Source: Rhizobium lentis (GTDB taxonomy: Bacteria; Pseudomonadota; Alphaproteobacteria; Rhizobiales; Rhizobiaceae). From it: DNA of 64,000 nucleotides. Below, piece by piece: positions 35,905 through 45,799 of this stretch. The translations under genes were made by a program, and so were the position numbers. The first letter of the stretch is position 1. The number at the start of each line of letters is the position of its first letter. The DNA lies in contig NZ_CP071454.1 in NCBI RefSeq assembly GCF_017352135.1, positions 3,373,001 to 3,437,000 on the forward strand, given 5' to 3'. Under the pieces are notes generated by a model. It was not told where the DNA came from, searched no databases, and worked only from the letters and a program-made list of their open reading frames with translations.

Positions 35905-37074
35905 ATGTGGCTCAGCAATTTCACCCTCGTTCTCCCGGACGAGGTGGTGAGCGAAGGTTCCGTGCGTGTTGAGGATGGCGCTATTGCCGAGATCAGGCCG
36001 GAGCCGGTCGCGAGCGCCGCCATCGATGGCGGCGGGCGGCTGCTGATGCCGGGATTTGTCGACCTGCACGGCGACATGATCGAGCGCGAGATCGCGCCGC
36101 GGCCGAACGCGACGATGCCAATCGATTTCGGCATCCATGAACTCGACAAGAAGCTTGCCGCCGCCGGGGTCACGACGGCCTTTGCCGCCGTCTCCTTCGC
36201 CACCGAAAGCGTCTATGGTCACGTCCGCTCGCTGGAGACGACGTCCGCCGTGATCGAGGGCATCAACCGGTTGCGCGACAATCTCCTGATCGACCACCGC
36301 GTCCACGCCCGCTACGAAATCACCAATATCGGCGCCGCCCCGGCTCTCGAGCGCCTGCTGAATGCCGACCAGATCGACATGGTTTCGCTCACCGACCACA
36401 CGCCGGGCCAAGGGCAGTACAACAATCTGCAGAGCTACATCCTCAGCATATCCGAGCGCCGTGCCATCTCCGAGGAAATGGCCGCCGAGATCGTCGCCAA
36501 GCGCATCGCCATGCGCAACAATCCCGAAATCGAAGCCAAGCTGAAGGCGATCGTGGCGCTGGTGCTGAAGCACAAGCTGTCGCTCGCCTCGCATGACGAT
36601 GACAGCGTCGAAAAAGTCGCCGAGATGCACCATCTCGGCGTCACCATCAGCGAGTTTCCAGTCACCGCACCTGCGGCCGAAGAAGCGCGCCGCCGCGGCC
36701 TCTGGACGCTGATGGGCGCGCCGAACGCCCTGCGTGGCCAGTCAATGTCCGGCAATCTCAGCGCCCTCGATGCCGCAAGGGCCGGGCTGCTCAGCGTCAT
36801 CGCCGCCGATTACCATCCGGCTGCCTTTGTACCCGGCATCTTCAGGCTGGCCGATAGGGTGGAAGGCGGACTTCCGGCAGCCGTGGCCATGGCGACCGGC
36901 AATGCCGCCCGCTCCGCCGGTCTCCTGGACCGCGGTGAGATCGCCATCGGTCAGCGCGCCGATTTGGTGGCGGTCGAACCGGGCGATATCAACCGCATCC
37001 GCGCCACCTTCCGCGCCGGCCGCTTCGTCTACAGCGACGGCACGCTGCATCCGTTGCGGGCGCTGGCGGCTTAG
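35905..37074 (+). CDS. phnM: PhnM-like alpha-D-ribose 1-methylphosphonate 5-triphosphate diphosphatase
   Basis: Amidohydrolase-fold enzyme of the PhnM type, 389 aa. PhnM removes pyrophosphate from ribose 1-methylphosphonate 5-triphosphate in C-P lyase metabolism. Signs are MPGFVDLHGDMIERE (H55 and D57), NVRMRP-like NPEIEAKLKAIV, SLTDHTPGQGQY, SHDDDSVEKV and a final GEIAIGQRADLVAVEPG. Start at 35905, AGGAGAAAGCC upstream. No other phn gene is nearby, so it may be a second copy or have a related substrate. The symbol is by family. Confidence 0.85.
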   Translation: MWLSNFTLVLPDEVVSEGSVRVEDGAIAEIRPEPVASAAIDGGGRLLMPGFVDLHGDMIEREIAPRPNATMPIDFGIHELDKKLAAAGVTTAFAAVSFATESVYGHVRSLETTSAVIEGINRLRDNLLIDHRVHARYEITNIGAAPALERLLNADQIDMVSLTDHTPGQGQYNNLQSYILSISERRAISEEMAAEIVAKRIAMRNNPEIEAKLKAIVALVLKHKLSLASHDDDSVEKVAEMHHLGVTISEFPVTAPAAEEARRRGLWTLMGAPNALRGQSMSGNLSALDAARAGLLSVIAADYHPAAFVPGIFRLADRVEGGLPAAVAMATGNAARSAGLLDRGEIAIGQRADLVAVEPGDINRIRATFRAGRFVYSDGTLHPLRALAA

Positions 37075-37206
37075 GCGCACCTCCAGGCGTCGAAATAATC
37101 CCTTCTGCCACAGATGGCGAGATCCCGACTAAGTAGGCTTTCTCGTCGACAGTACCCCGACTATCACATAACTCCGGAACAAGACTGCCAACGACGCGGA
37201 ATCAAG

Positions 37207-37497
37207 ATGTCATCTGAGCCAAGATTGTTGCACAAGGAGTGGGGGCTTCTGCCGCTCGTCTTAAGTGGAATCGCGACAATAGCTGTAATTGTCTTATCAA
37301 TTTACTACGATAACCAATATGGTATCGCGAAAGTTTACGCAGGCGGTGGATATATAGAATGTGAAAGATCAGTTGCTTCGTTATTAAATGCAATTATATT
37401 TACATATAAATACACGGGATTGGTTCTGATCGTTATTTCGTTGATTTCTGTTATTTTTTGTTATTTTTACGATAGGGTTATCTTTGCTTTATTGTAA
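37207..37497 (+). CDS. Small AT-rich two-helix membrane protein, unknown
   Basis: A 96-aa protein from ATG 37207 (MSSEPRLLHKEW). Two membrane segments are evident: about residues 12-32 (LLPLVLSGIATIAVIVLSIYY) and about 70-92 (TGLVLIVISLISVIFCYFY). The loop between has one Cys (ECERS). No family is recognised. The codons are clearly AT-richer than all neighbours. The ribosome binding site is weak (GGA). An upstream in-frame ATG at 37114 is less likely. It may be an acquired gene; whether it is expressed is open. Confidence 0.5.
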   Translation: MSSEPRLLHKEWGLLPLVLSGIATIAVIVLSIYYDNQYGIAKVYAGGGYIECERSVASLLNAIIFTYKYTGLVLIVISLISVIFCYFYDRVIFALL

Positions 37498-37861
37498 TAT
37501 GTTTTGTATTTTTTAACTATCCATTTGCTGTGATGTTAAGCGGAACCAAGATTATTTCAAGTCAATCTTCGGTAGAGACGCTGTGTGAGAGGGGAAGTTA
37601 GCCTCAGTCGCGATTCACCTTCCGCTATTGTTCTTGTCGTCTTACGTCATAATTGGAAATATTGTTCTGCTGGCCAAGCGGTGGCTCAGAAGGAGAACCA
37701 AGAATACCTGATGCCACGGGATGGAATCAGTTGGTGACCTCTGCAAGTTATTTTGAAGTCATAGCGGCGGGCGCTGCTCAATGCTTTCCGCAAGCTGCGG
37801 TGTTGAGATAGCTAGGAAAGACCCGAGAAAGTCACCGGTTTGCAGAAAATAGAGCAGCAAT
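37498..37861. other. AT-rich non-coding stretch after the small membrane gene
   Basis: About 360 bases with no gene, tRNA or repeat that I can recognise. Its base composition is lower in GC than the surrounding core genes. It may be a remnant of acquired DNA. Confidence 0.5.
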
Positions 37862-38533
37862 CTAAGCGCGGTCGCCGATCATCGAAATCAGTTGAGCCTT
37901 GGGCGCGGCAATCGAAGCTTCAGCGCCGACTGCCTTGCCGTCTTCCATCGTCACCCGGCCCTCGGCAAACAACCGCAGCGCCTGCGGATAGATCTGGTGT
38001 TCGACGGTCAACACGCGCGCCGCGAGGCTCTCGGCCGTGTCGCCCGAGAGAACCGGGACGGCCGCCTGGCCGATCGTCGGGCCCTCGTCCATGGCTTCGG
38101 TGACGAAATGCACGGTGCAGCCGGCGATCCGCATGCCGGCGTCGATGGCGCGCTGATGCGTGTGCAGGCCGGGGAACAACGGCAACAGGGAAGGGTGGAT
38201 ATTGAGCATCCGGCCTTCGTAACGCTGGATGAAGGTTGCCGTCAGCAGCCGCATGTAGCCGGCCAGGCAAAGGATATCGGGGGAGAGCGTGTCGAGCGCC
38301 GAAAAGATCGCCGCCTCATGTGCTTCCTTGCTGGCATAGTCCTTGCGGGGGAACGCGAAGGTGGCAATGCCTTCGGCAGCAGCCCTGGCAAGCCCGCCGG
38401 CCTCCGCCTTGTCGGAGATCACACCGACGACCTCGGCCGGATAATCGGCGGCCTTGGCCGCCGCAACCAGCGCCATCATGTTAGAGCCGCCACCCGATAT
38501 GAAGACGACGACGCGTTTGCGCGGCATGGTCAT
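37862..38533 (-). CDS. purN: Phosphoribosylglycinamide formyltransferase
   Basis: Third step of purine synthesis, transferring a formyl group from 10-formyl-THF to GAR. The product is 223 aa. Signs are [15 protein letters not shown] (phosphate loop), the active-site [20 protein letters not shown] (N and H) and [17 protein letters not shown] (catalytic Asp). The ATG overlaps the TGA of purM (ATGA), so purM-purN form a coupled pair as usual. Confidence 0.96.
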   Translation of the reverse strand: MTMPRKRVVVFISGGGSNMMALVAAAKAADYPAEVVGVISDKAEAGGLARAAAEGIATFAFPRKDYASKEAHEAAIFSALDTLSPDILCLAGYMRLLTATFIQRYEGRMLNIHPSLLPLFPGLHTHQRAIDAGMRIAGCTVHFVTEAMDEGPTIGQAAVPVLSGDTAESLAARVLTVEHQIYPQALRLFAEGRVTMEDGKAVGAEASIAAPKAQLISMIGDRA

Positions 38534-39603
38534 AGGGCAAGCGTACCCTTGTAGACCGTGCCGGCGGCGCCTTCGTCGCGGGCGATCATGCGGCCGAGCG
38601 TCACGACGTTTTCACCTTCGGTTTCGAGCACCTGCGATACGGCGGCGACGTTCTCTTCAGCGACGACGACGATCATGCCGATGCCGCAGTTGAAGGTGCG
38701 CAGCATCTCTTTGGCCTCGACGCCACCCGTCCTGGCGAGCCACGAGAAGACGGATGGCACCTTGACGGCGGCAAGATCGATCTCGGCGGCCAGCTGCTTG
38801 GGCAGCACGCGCGGAATATTCTCCGGGAAGCCGCCGCCGGTGATATGGGCGAGCGCCTTCAGCGCCCCTGTGTCGCGGATCGCCTTCAGCAGCGGCTTCA
38901 CATAGATGCGGGTCGGCTCGAGCAGCGCTTCGCCGAGCTTCCTGCCTTCGGCAAACGGCGCCGGCGCATCCCACCCGAGGCCGGACAGTTCGACGATCTT
39001 GCGCACCAGCGAGAAGCCGTTGGAATGGACGCCGGAAGAGGCGAGGCCGAGGATCACGTCGCCTTCGGCAATATCGCCTGATGGCAGCAGCTTGCCACGT
39101 TCGGCAGCACCCACGGCAAAGCCGGCGAGATCGTAATCGCCGGAGGAATACATGCCCGGCATCTCGGCCGTCTCGCCGCCGATCAGCGCGCAGCCGGCTT
39201 CGCGGCAGCCCGCCGCAATGCCGCCGACGATGGCCGCACCCTGGTCGGGGTCGAGCTTGCCGGTCGCGAAATAATCGAGGAAGAACAGCGGTTCGGCGCC
39301 CTGGACCACGAGGTCGTTGACGCACATGGCGACGAGGTCGATGCCGACGGTGTCATGGTAGTCCGCGTCGATCGCGATCTTCAGCTTGGTACCGACGCCG
39401 TCATTGGCGGCGACGAGAACCGGATCGGTAAAACCTGCGGCCTTGAGATCGAAGAGCCCGCCGAAGCCGCCGATCTCGCCGTCGGCACCTGGGCGGCGGG
39501 TCGAGCGCACCGCCGGCTTGATCTTCTCGACGAGGAGGTTGCCGGCATCGATGTCGACGCCCGCATCGCTGTAGGTCAGGCCGTTTTTCCCAGACTGGCT
39601 CAT
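38530..39603 (-). CDS. purM: Phosphoribosylformylglycinamidine cyclo-ligase
   Basis: AIR synthetase of purine synthesis (ATP-dependent ring closure), 357 aa. Characteristic stretches: [47 protein letters not shown] and [22 protein letters not shown] is before the ATG. It overlaps purN and is divergent from the PerM gene, with 244 bases between in which both promoters must lie. Confidence 0.97.
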   Translation of the reverse strand: MSQSGKNGLTYSDAGVDIDAGNLLVEKIKPAVRSTRRPGADGEIGGFGGLFDLKAAGFTDPVLVAANDGVGTKLKIAIDADYHDTVGIDLVAMCVNDLVVQGAEPLFFLDYFATGKLDPDQGAAIVGGIAAGCREAGCALIGGETAEMPGMYSSGDYDLAGFAVGAAERGKLLPSGDIAEGDVILGLASSGVHSNGFSLVRKIVELSGLGWDAPAPFAEGRKLGEALLEPTRIYVKPLLKAIRDTGALKALAHITGGGFPENIPRVLPKQLAAEIDLAAVKVPSVFSWLARTGGVEAKEMLRTFNCGIGMIVVVAEENVAAVSQVLETEGENVVTLGRMIARDEGAAGTVYKGTLAL

Positions 39604-39847
39604 GCTGGTCTCCGATGGCTATTTTCAGGCGGCCAATACCGCGTCATCTGCCGGTCGCAATTGCATGACAGGGGCGTTTATGCAAGCGCTGCATGGGAAA
39701 AGCCCCCAATTTCCCGCGTCTTCGACCGGCCTTTCCGGGATTCGGCGCAACAGGGTTGACCATCTTCGCGCCTGCATCCTATGTGCTGAATGGCCGCGTC
39801 GGATAAGATGGGGCGTTTGGCGGCGGCGAGCGATCAGCGGGGAAGCG

Positions 39848-40972
39848 ATGCCACAGCATGTCAGCGGCAATAGTCTCAAGCGCCAGATCTTCTTCTGGCT
39901 GGCCGTGCTCGTCTTCTTTATCGTCTTTCTTTATATCTTCAGCTCGATCCTGCTACCCTTCGTGGCCGGCATGGCGATCGCCTATTTCCTCGATCCGGTG
40001 GCAGACAGGCTGCAGCGGCTCGGCCTGAGCCGCATGATGGCGACGATCGTCATTCTCATCGCCTTCGTCGTCGTCTTCACGCTGGCGCTGATGATCCTCA
40101 TTCCCGTGCTTGTCAGCCAGTTCAACGATTTCGCCGAGCGGCTGCCGGGTTATATCAGCCAGCTGCAGCAGTTCATCGACAATTCGAAGAACTCGCTGCT
40201 GCCGGAGTGGGTCAGGAGCCAGGCGGGCACGATCAAGGACAATTTTTCCGGTATCCTTTCCGAAGGCATGGGCTTCCTGACCGGTCTCTTCGCGCAGCTC
40301 TGGAATTCCGGCAAGGCGATCGTCGACGTGATATCGCTTCTCGTCGTCACCCCCGTCGTTGCCTTTTATATCCTGCTGGACTGGGATCGCATGGTCTCCA
40401 AGGTCGATCAATGGATTCCGCGCGATTATGTCCGCGATGTCCGCCAGATCGCCAGGGAAATCGATCAGGCGATTGCCGGCTTCATCCGCGGCCAGGGCTC
40501 GCTCTGCCTGATCCTCGGCATCTACTATGCCGCCGGCCTCTCTCTCGTCGGATTGAATTTCGGCCTGCTGATCGGCCTCTTCGCCGGCATGATCAGTTTC
40601 ATTCCCTATGTCGGCTCGCTGGTCGGTCTCGTTTTGTCAGTCGGCGTGGCGCTCGTGCAGTTCTGGCCGGATTATCCCTGGATCGGCCTGGTGCTCGCCG
40701 TCTTCTTCAGCGGCCAGTTCCTGGAGGGCAACATCCTGCAGCCGAAGCTCGTCGGTTCCAGCGTCGGCCTGCATCCGGTCTGGCTGATGTTTGCACTGTT
40801 TGCCTTCGGCGCGCTCTTCGGCTTCGTCGGGCTCCTGGTCGCCGTGCCGGCCGCCGCTGCCGTGGGCGTCCTTGTCCGCTTCGCGCTTTCGCGCTACCTT
40901 CAGAGCGATCTTTATTTTGGCGGGTCGTCAGACGGCCGCACCCGGAAGACGAAATCAGTTCCCAATGAATGA
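39848..40972 (+). CDS. AI-2E family (PerM-like) membrane transporter
   Basis: Membrane protein of the AI-2E/PerM family, 374 aa. Predicted helices lie near residues 15-65, a central amphipathic region about 90-180, and several helices from 200 on. The family pattern is seen in VTPVVAFYILLDWDRM and LSVGVALVQFWPDYPWIGLVLAVFF, with GNILQPKLVGSSVGLHP near the end. The function of family members ranges from small-solute to Na+/H+ transport. The ATG at 39848 is chosen; the open frame extending upstream lacks protein character. It overlaps hdaA by 8 bases. Confidence 0.88.
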   Translation: MPQHVSGNSLKRQIFFWLAVLVFFIVFLYIFSSILLPFVAGMAIAYFLDPVADRLQRLGLSRMMATIVILIAFVVVFTLALMILIPVLVSQFNDFAERLPGYISQLQQFIDNSKNSLLPEWVRSQAGTIKDNFSGILSEGMGFLTGLFAQLWNSGKAIVDVISLLVVTPVVAFYILLDWDRMVSKVDQWIPRDYVRDVRQIAREIDQAIAGFIRGQGSLCLILGIYYAAGLSLVGLNFGLLIGLFAGMISFIPYVGSLVGLVLSVGVALVQFWPDYPWIGLVLAVFFSGQFLEGNILQPKLVGSSVGLHPVWLMFALFAFGALFGFVGLLVAVPAAAAVGVLVRFALSRYLQSDLYFGGSSDGRTRKTKSVPNE

Positions 40973-41678
40973 CGTGAAAAACGCTGATCCGAAGCGCAAG
41001 GCCGGAGAGCAGTTGCCGCTGGTCTTTTCGCACGATGCCGCAAGCGGGCGCGACGATCTCCTTATCTCCGAGCGTCTCGCCGCCGCCGTGTCGATCGTCG
41101 ATGCCTGGCCCGCATGGCCGTCGCCGGTCGTGATCCTGGCCGGCCCGGTCGGCTCGGGAAAGTCGCATCTTGCCCGCATCTGGCGGGAATTGAGCGGCGC
41201 CATCAGCATCCATCCCGAAGCGGGGTCGGACGCGGCGGTCGCCGCCGCCGCCGGCCCCGTGCTGTTCGAGGATGCCGATCGCCTCGGCTTCGATGACAAT
41301 GCGCTCTTCCATGTCATCAACAGCGTACGCGAAAACGGCACCAGCCTGTTGATAACAAGCCGCCTCTGGCCGATATCCTGGCCGGTTTCGCTGCCCGATC
41401 TGCGCTCGCGACTGAAAGCTGCGACCGTCGTCGAGATCGGCGAGCCCGACGAGGCGCTGTTGTCGCAGGTGATCGTCAAGCTCTTTGCCGACCGGCAGCT
41501 TTATATAGATGACAAACTCGTGCTCTATATCGTCAACCGCATGGAGCGGTCGCTGAACGCCGCCCAGACGATCGTCGAAAGGCTGGACCGGCTGGCCCTG
41601 TCGCGGGGCACGAAAATCACCCGGTCTCTTGCCGCCGAGGTATTGAATGAATTGGGAAATTCGGAACCGGCCGATTGA
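40965..41678 (+). CDS. hdaA: DnaA regulatory inactivator HdaA
   Basis: DnaA-like AAA+ protein that with the beta clamp stimulates ATP hydrolysis by DnaA, limiting re-initiation. The product is 237 aa. The N-terminal clamp-binding hexapeptide is QLPLVF (16-21). Walker A is AGPVGSGKSHL, and Walker B VLFEDADRL has the Asp-Glu-like acidic pair. No DNA-binding domain IV is present, which separates it from DnaA. The ATG lies in the end of the PerM gene. The order PerM-hdaA-ppk-ppx is typical for rhizobia. Confidence 0.9.
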   Translation: MNDVKNADPKRKAGEQLPLVFSHDAASGRDDLLISERLAAAVSIVDAWPAWPSPVVILAGPVGSGKSHLARIWRELSGAISIHPEAGSDAAVAAAAGPVLFEDADRLGFDDNALFHVINSVRENGTSLLITSRLWPISWPVSLPDLRSRLKAATVVEIGEPDEALLSQVIVKLFADRQLYIDDKLVLYIVNRMERSLNAAQTIVERLDRLALSRGTKITRSLAAEVLNELGNSEPAD

Positions 41679-41743
41679 CTGTCACAGTTCCGTCGTGAAA
41701 CTGATATAATTGCCGTCGCGATTGAAAACGGGGTAAGCGGACC

Positions 41744-43948
41744 ATGGACAGCGCAGTCGCAGAACATCAGGAACTCACTCCGGAAACCAACGACAACACC
41801 CCGCCGCTGGAAGAGTTGCTGACAAGCCCCGAGCGCTTCATCAACCGCGAATTCTCCTGGCTGCAGTTCAACCGCCGCGTCCTGGAAGAGACTCTGAATA
41901 CCGAGCATCCGCTGCTCGAGCGCGTCCGCTTCCTGTCGATCTCGGCAGCCAACCTCGACGAATTCTTCATGGTGCGCGTCGCCGGTCTCGAGGGCCAGGT
42001 GCGCCAGAACATCGCCATCCGCAGCCCTGACGGCAAGACGCCGGCCGAGCAACTCGACTCGATCCTGCACGAAATCGACCATCTGCAGATGGAGCAGCAG
42101 GCCTCGCTCGCCGTGCTGCAGCAGTACCTCGCCAAGGAAGACATCCTGATCGTGCGCCCCGGCGCCTTGAGCGATGCCGACCGCCAGTGGCTGGCCGCCG
42201 AATTCGAACAGGCGATCTTCCCGGTGCTGACGCCGCTGTCGATCGATCCGGCCCATCCGTTCCCCTTCATACCCAATCTCGGTTTTTCGATCGGGCTGCA
42301 GCTCGTCAGCAAGAATGGCCGCGAGCCGATGACGGCGCTGCTGCGTCTGCCGCCGGCGCTCGACCGCTTCGTCCGTCTGCCGGATGACGCGAACACAATC
42401 CGCTACATCACGCTGGAAGACGTCGCCAACATCTTCATACATCGTCTCTATCCGGGCTACGAAGTGCAGGGCTCCGGTACCTTCCGCGTCATTCGCGACA
42501 GTGATATCGAAGTCGAGGAAGAGGCCGAGGATCTCGTCCGCTTCTTCGAAACGGCTCTGAAGCGGCGCCGCCGCGGCAAGGTCATCCGCATCGAGACCGA
42601 CTCGGAAATGCCGGCTTCTCTGCGCCAGTTCGTCGTGCAGGCGCTGAGCATTCCCGACAATCGCGTCGCCGTTCTGCCGGGCCTGCTGGCGCTGAACACG
42701 CTGTCGGAGATTGCCAAGGCGCCGCGCGAGGATCTCAGGTTTCAGCCCTACAATGCGCGATTTCCCGAGCGTGTCCGCGAACATGCCGGCGACTGCTTCG
42801 CCGCCATCCGCGAGAAGGACATGGTCGTCCATCACCCCTACGAGTCCTTCGATGTGGTGGTCCAGTTTCTTCTCCAGGCTGCGCGCGATCCTGACGTCCT
42901 GGCGATAAAGCAGACGCTTTACCGCACCTCCAACGACAGCCCGATCGTTCGCGCACTGGTCGACGCTGCCGAAGCCGGCAAATCGGTAACGGCGCTGGTC
43001 GAGCTCAAGGCGCGTTTCGACGAAGAGGCGAATATCCGCTGGGCGCGCGACCTCGAGCGCGCCGGCGTGCAGGTCGTCTTCGGCTTCATCGAGCTCAAGA
43101 CCCATGCCAAGATGTCGATGGTCGTCCGCCGCGAGGAAGGCAAGCTCAGGACCTATTGCCACTTGGGAACAGGCAACTACCACCCGATCACCGCCAAGAT
43201 TTATACCGATCTCTCCTACTTCACCTGCAATCCCGTCATCGCTCATGACATGGCGAATATCTTCAACTTCATCACCGGCTACGGCGAGCCGGAAGAAGGA
43301 ATGCAGATCGCCGTCTCTCCCAATACCTTGCGCCCGCGCATCCTGCGTCACATCGAGGAAGAGATTCAGCATGCCAAGAAGGGCGCGCCGGCCGCGATCT
43401 GGATGAAGATGAATGCGCTTGTCGACCCCGACATCATCGACGCGCTCTATCGTGCCAGCCATGCCGGCGTCGAAATCGATCTCGTCGTGCGCGGCATCTG
43501 CTGCCTGCGTCCGCAGGTGCCCGGCCTATCCGAAAAGATTCGCGTCAAATCGATCGTCGGACGCTTCCTGGAGCACAGCCGCATCTTCTGCTTCGGCAAC
43601 GGCCACGGCCTTCCGTCCGACAAGGCGCTGGTTTACATCGGCTCGGCCGACATGATGCCGAGGAACCTCGACCGCCGCGTGGAGACTATGGTTCCCCTGA
43701 CGAACCCGACGGTTCACGAGCAGGTCTTGTCACAGATTATGCTCGGCAACGTGATTGACAATCAGCAAAGCTACGAGATATTGCCCGACGGTACGTCGCG
43801 GCGCATGGAAGTGCGCAGGGGCGAAGAACCGTTCAATGCGCAGCAGTATTTCATGACGAATCCGAGCCTTTCAGGCCGTGGTGAAGCCCTGAAGTCCAGT
43901 GCGCCGAAGCTGATCGCCGGTCTGCTCGAAGGCCGCAACAACAAGTAA
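41744..43948 (+). CDS. ppk: Polyphosphate kinase 1
   Basis: Makes long-chain polyphosphate from ATP, 734 aa (usual length for PPK1). Two HxK/HxR catalytic sites of the phospholipase-D fold are seen: H454 (THAKMSMVV), the phosphorylated residue, and H611 ([11 protein letters not shown]). The N-terminal helical domain starts with [16 protein letters not shown]. It is 65 bases after hdaA and 12 bases before ppx, so synthesis and breakdown of polyphosphate are likely co-transcribed. Confidence 0.97.
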   Translation: MDSAVAEHQELTPETNDNTPPLEELLTSPERFINREFSWLQFNRRVLEETLNTEHPLLERVRFLSISAANLDEFFMVRVAGLEGQVRQNIAIRSPDGKTPAEQLDSILHEIDHLQMEQQASLAVLQQYLAKEDILIVRPGALSDADRQWLAAEFEQAIFPVLTPLSIDPAHPFPFIPNLGFSIGLQLVSKNGREPMTALLRLPPALDRFVRLPDDANTIRYITLEDVANIFIHRLYPGYEVQGSGTFRVIRDSDIEVEEEAEDLVRFFETALKRRRRGKVIRIETDSEMPASLRQFVVQALSIPDNRVAVLPGLLALNTLSEIAKAPREDLRFQPYNARFPERVREHAGDCFAAIREKDMVVHHPYESFDVVVQFLLQAARDPDVLAIKQTLYRTSNDSPIVRALVDAAEAGKSVTALVELKARFDEEANIRWARDLERAGVQVVFGFIELKTHAKMSMVVRREEGKLRTYCHLGTGNYHPITAKIYTDLSYFTCNPVIAHDMANIFNFITGYGEPEEGMQIAVSPNTLRPRILRHIEEEIQHAKKGAPAAIWMKMNALVDPDIIDALYRASHAGVEIDLVVRGICCLRPQVPGLSEKIRVKSIVGRFLEHSRIFCFGNGHGLPSDKALVYIGSADMMPRNLDRRVETMVPLTNPTVHEQVLSQIMLGNVIDNQQSYEILPDGTSRRMEVRRGEEPFNAQQYFMTNPSLSGRGEALKSSAPKLIAGLLEGRNNK

Positions 43949-43960
43949 AACTGGACCTAA

Positions 43961-45481
43961 ATGGTTGAATCTGAAGCCCAGGGGCGCCTTCCGGGGATCG
44001 CCCCGGTCTCCGTCGTCGACATTGGATCGAATTCAATTCGTCTGGTCGTCTACGAAGGCTTGTCCCGTTCGCCCACGATCCTCTTCAACGAAAAGGTCCT
44101 CTGCGGCCTCGGCAAGGGCATAGCCCTGACCGGCAAGATGGATGAGGAAAGCGTAGCGCGGGCGCTTCAGGCCCTTCACCGCTTCAAGGCTCTTTCCGAT
44201 CAGGCCCGGGCCGCCACCATGTACGTGCTGGCGACCGCCGCCGCGCGCGAGGCGAGCAACGGTCCCGATTTCATCCATCAGGCGGAGACGATCCTGCAGC
44301 GGCATGTCCGCGTGCTGTCCGGCGAGGAGGAAGCGAAATTCGCCTCACTCGGCATCATCAGCGGCTTCTTCAATCCAGATGGCATTGCCGGCGACCTCGG
44401 CGGCGGCTCTCTTGAACTGATCGACATCAAGGGCAAGGACGTCAGCAACGGCATCACATTGCCGCTCGGCGGCCTGCGTCTCTCTGAATATGCCGGCGGT
44501 TCCCTCTCCAAGGCGCGAACCTTCGCCCGCAAGCAGGTGAAAACGGCCAAGCTGTTGTCGAAAGGCGAGGGGCGGACCTTCTATGCCGTCGGCGGCACCT
44601 GGCGAAATATCGCCAAGCTGCATATGGAGATGACGCATTATCCGCTGCACATGATGCAGGGTTACGAGGTGTCGCTGGAAGCGATGATGCTGTTCCTCGA
44701 CCAAGTGGCGACCGCGCGTGATTCCAAGGAGCCGGCGCTGCAGGCAGTTTCCAAGCATCGTCGTTCGCTGCTGCCATTCGGCGCCATCGCCATGAAGGAA
44801 GTGCTGAGCGCCATGAAGCCCTCGGTAATCTCCTTCTCCGCGCAGGGTGTGCGCGAAGGCTATCTCTATTCGCTGCTTTCCGAATCGGAGCGCCGATCCG
44901 ATCCGCTGCTGGCCGCCGCCGGCGAGCTTGCCATCCTGCGCGCGCGTTCCCCGGAACATGCCCGCGAGCTGGCTGAATGGACCGGCCGGATGATGCCCTT
45001 GTTCGGCATTCAGGAAACCGAAGAGGAAAGCCGCTATCGCCAGGCCGCCTGTCTGCTCGCCGATATCAGCTGGCGCGCCCATCCTGATTATCGCGGCCTG
45101 CAGGCGCTTAACGTCATTGCCCACTCGTCCTTCGTCGGCATCAGCCATCCCGGCCGCGCCTTCATCGCGCTCACCAATTATTATCGTTTCGAGGGCCTGC
45201 ACGACGACGGCGCCACCGGTCCGCTGGCGCAGATCGCCACACCCCAGTTCGTCGACCGCGCTAAGCTGCTGGGCGGCATGCTGCGTGTCGTCTACCTCTT
45301 CTCGGCCTCGATGCCCGGCATCGTCAAGAACCTCACCTTCCGCAGATCGTCGAACCCGGACCTCGACCTCGAATTCGTCGTGCCCCCCGAATATCGCGAT
45401 TTCGCCGGCGAACGCCTGGACGGCCGCCTGCAGCAGCTGTCGCGGCTGACGAACAAGCGTCTGGCGTTCCGGTTCGAGTAG
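43961..45481 (+). CDS. ppx: Exopolyphosphatase (Ppx/GppA family)
   Basis: Releases phosphate from polyphosphate ends, or hydrolyses pppGpp; 506 aa. The ASKHA-fold motifs are VVDIGSNSIRLVVYEG (phosphate 1) and GDLGGGSLELIDI (phosphate 2). An HD-like C-terminal domain follows (about 320-500, with a his-rich WRAHPDYRGLQA region). Twelve bases after ppk. As in other alphaproteobacteria the order ppk-ppx suggests control of polyphosphate level and perhaps the stringent response. Family is clear; relative preference for polyP or pppGpp is not. Confidence 0.95.
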   Translation: MVESEAQGRLPGIAPVSVVDIGSNSIRLVVYEGLSRSPTILFNEKVLCGLGKGIALTGKMDEESVARALQALHRFKALSDQARAATMYVLATAAAREASNGPDFIHQAETILQRHVRVLSGEEEAKFASLGIISGFFNPDGIAGDLGGGSLELIDIKGKDVSNGITLPLGGLRLSEYAGGSLSKARTFARKQVKTAKLLSKGEGRTFYAVGGTWRNIAKLHMEMTHYPLHMMQGYEVSLEAMMLFLDQVATARDSKEPALQAVSKHRRSLLPFGAIAMKEVLSAMKPSVISFSAQGVREGYLYSLLSESERRSDPLLAAAGELAILRARSPEHARELAEWTGRMMPLFGIQETEEESRYRQAACLLADISWRAHPDYRGLQALNVIAHSSFVGISHPGRAFIALTNYYRFEGLHDDGATGPLAQIATPQFVDRAKLLGGMLRVVYLFSASMPGIVKNLTFRRSSNPDLDLEFVVPPEYRDFAGERLDGRLQQLSRLTNKRLAFRFE

Positions 45482-45493
45482 GCGCGCACTGTT

Positions 45494-45659
45494 TCCCTTC
45501 TCCCCAGCGGGGAGAATGTGCCCGCAGGGCGGATGAGGGGGCCACACGCCATGCCCTTTATTGCCCTTCGCTAGCGCTCCGTGCATTCGCTTCTATCGTC
45601 GCTCACCGCCTCATCGCCTCGCTATCGCTCCGGCACTTCTCCCCGCTGGGGAGAAGGGA
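45494..45659. repeat. Inverted repeat element downstream of ppx
   Basis: A 23-bp sequence at 45494-45516 is exactly inverted at 45637-45659; each arm itself contains the hairpin TTCTCCCC-GCT-GGGGAGAA. Between lie about 120 bases with GGCGGATGAGGGGG, typical of rhizobial intergenic repeat elements. No gene is in it. Confidence 0.8.
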
Positions 45660-45745
45660 CTCGCGGCAATCTCACGCTCCCTTTCACCCTTGTCAGATCA
45701 TCCGGTATTTGCTGCGCTGTCCCGGTACGCTGAAACGGCAATCCC

Positions 45746-45779
45746 ATAGAAAAAGGGCGGCGCTTATGCACCGCCCTCC
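45746..45779 (-). terminator. Rho-independent terminator of the phytase-like gene
   Basis: On the minus strand: GGGCGG-TGCATAAGCG-CCGCCC followed by TTTTT, about 25 bases past the stop at 45800. Confidence 0.85.
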
Positions 45780-45799
45780 ATCTTTACATCAAACCCAGC

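Noticed and set aside
37498..37861. Possible tRNA or insertion-sequence remnant in the AT-rich stretch
   Set aside because: No cloverleaf, no transposase frame and no terminal repeats could be found.
39602..39847. N-terminal extension of the PerM protein
   Set aside because: Low-complexity translated leader; ATG at 39848 with GGGGAAG upstream begins the first helix region.
41525..43462. Long open frame antisense to ppk
   Set aside because: Shadow of ppk, composition driven; no ribosome binding site or family signature.
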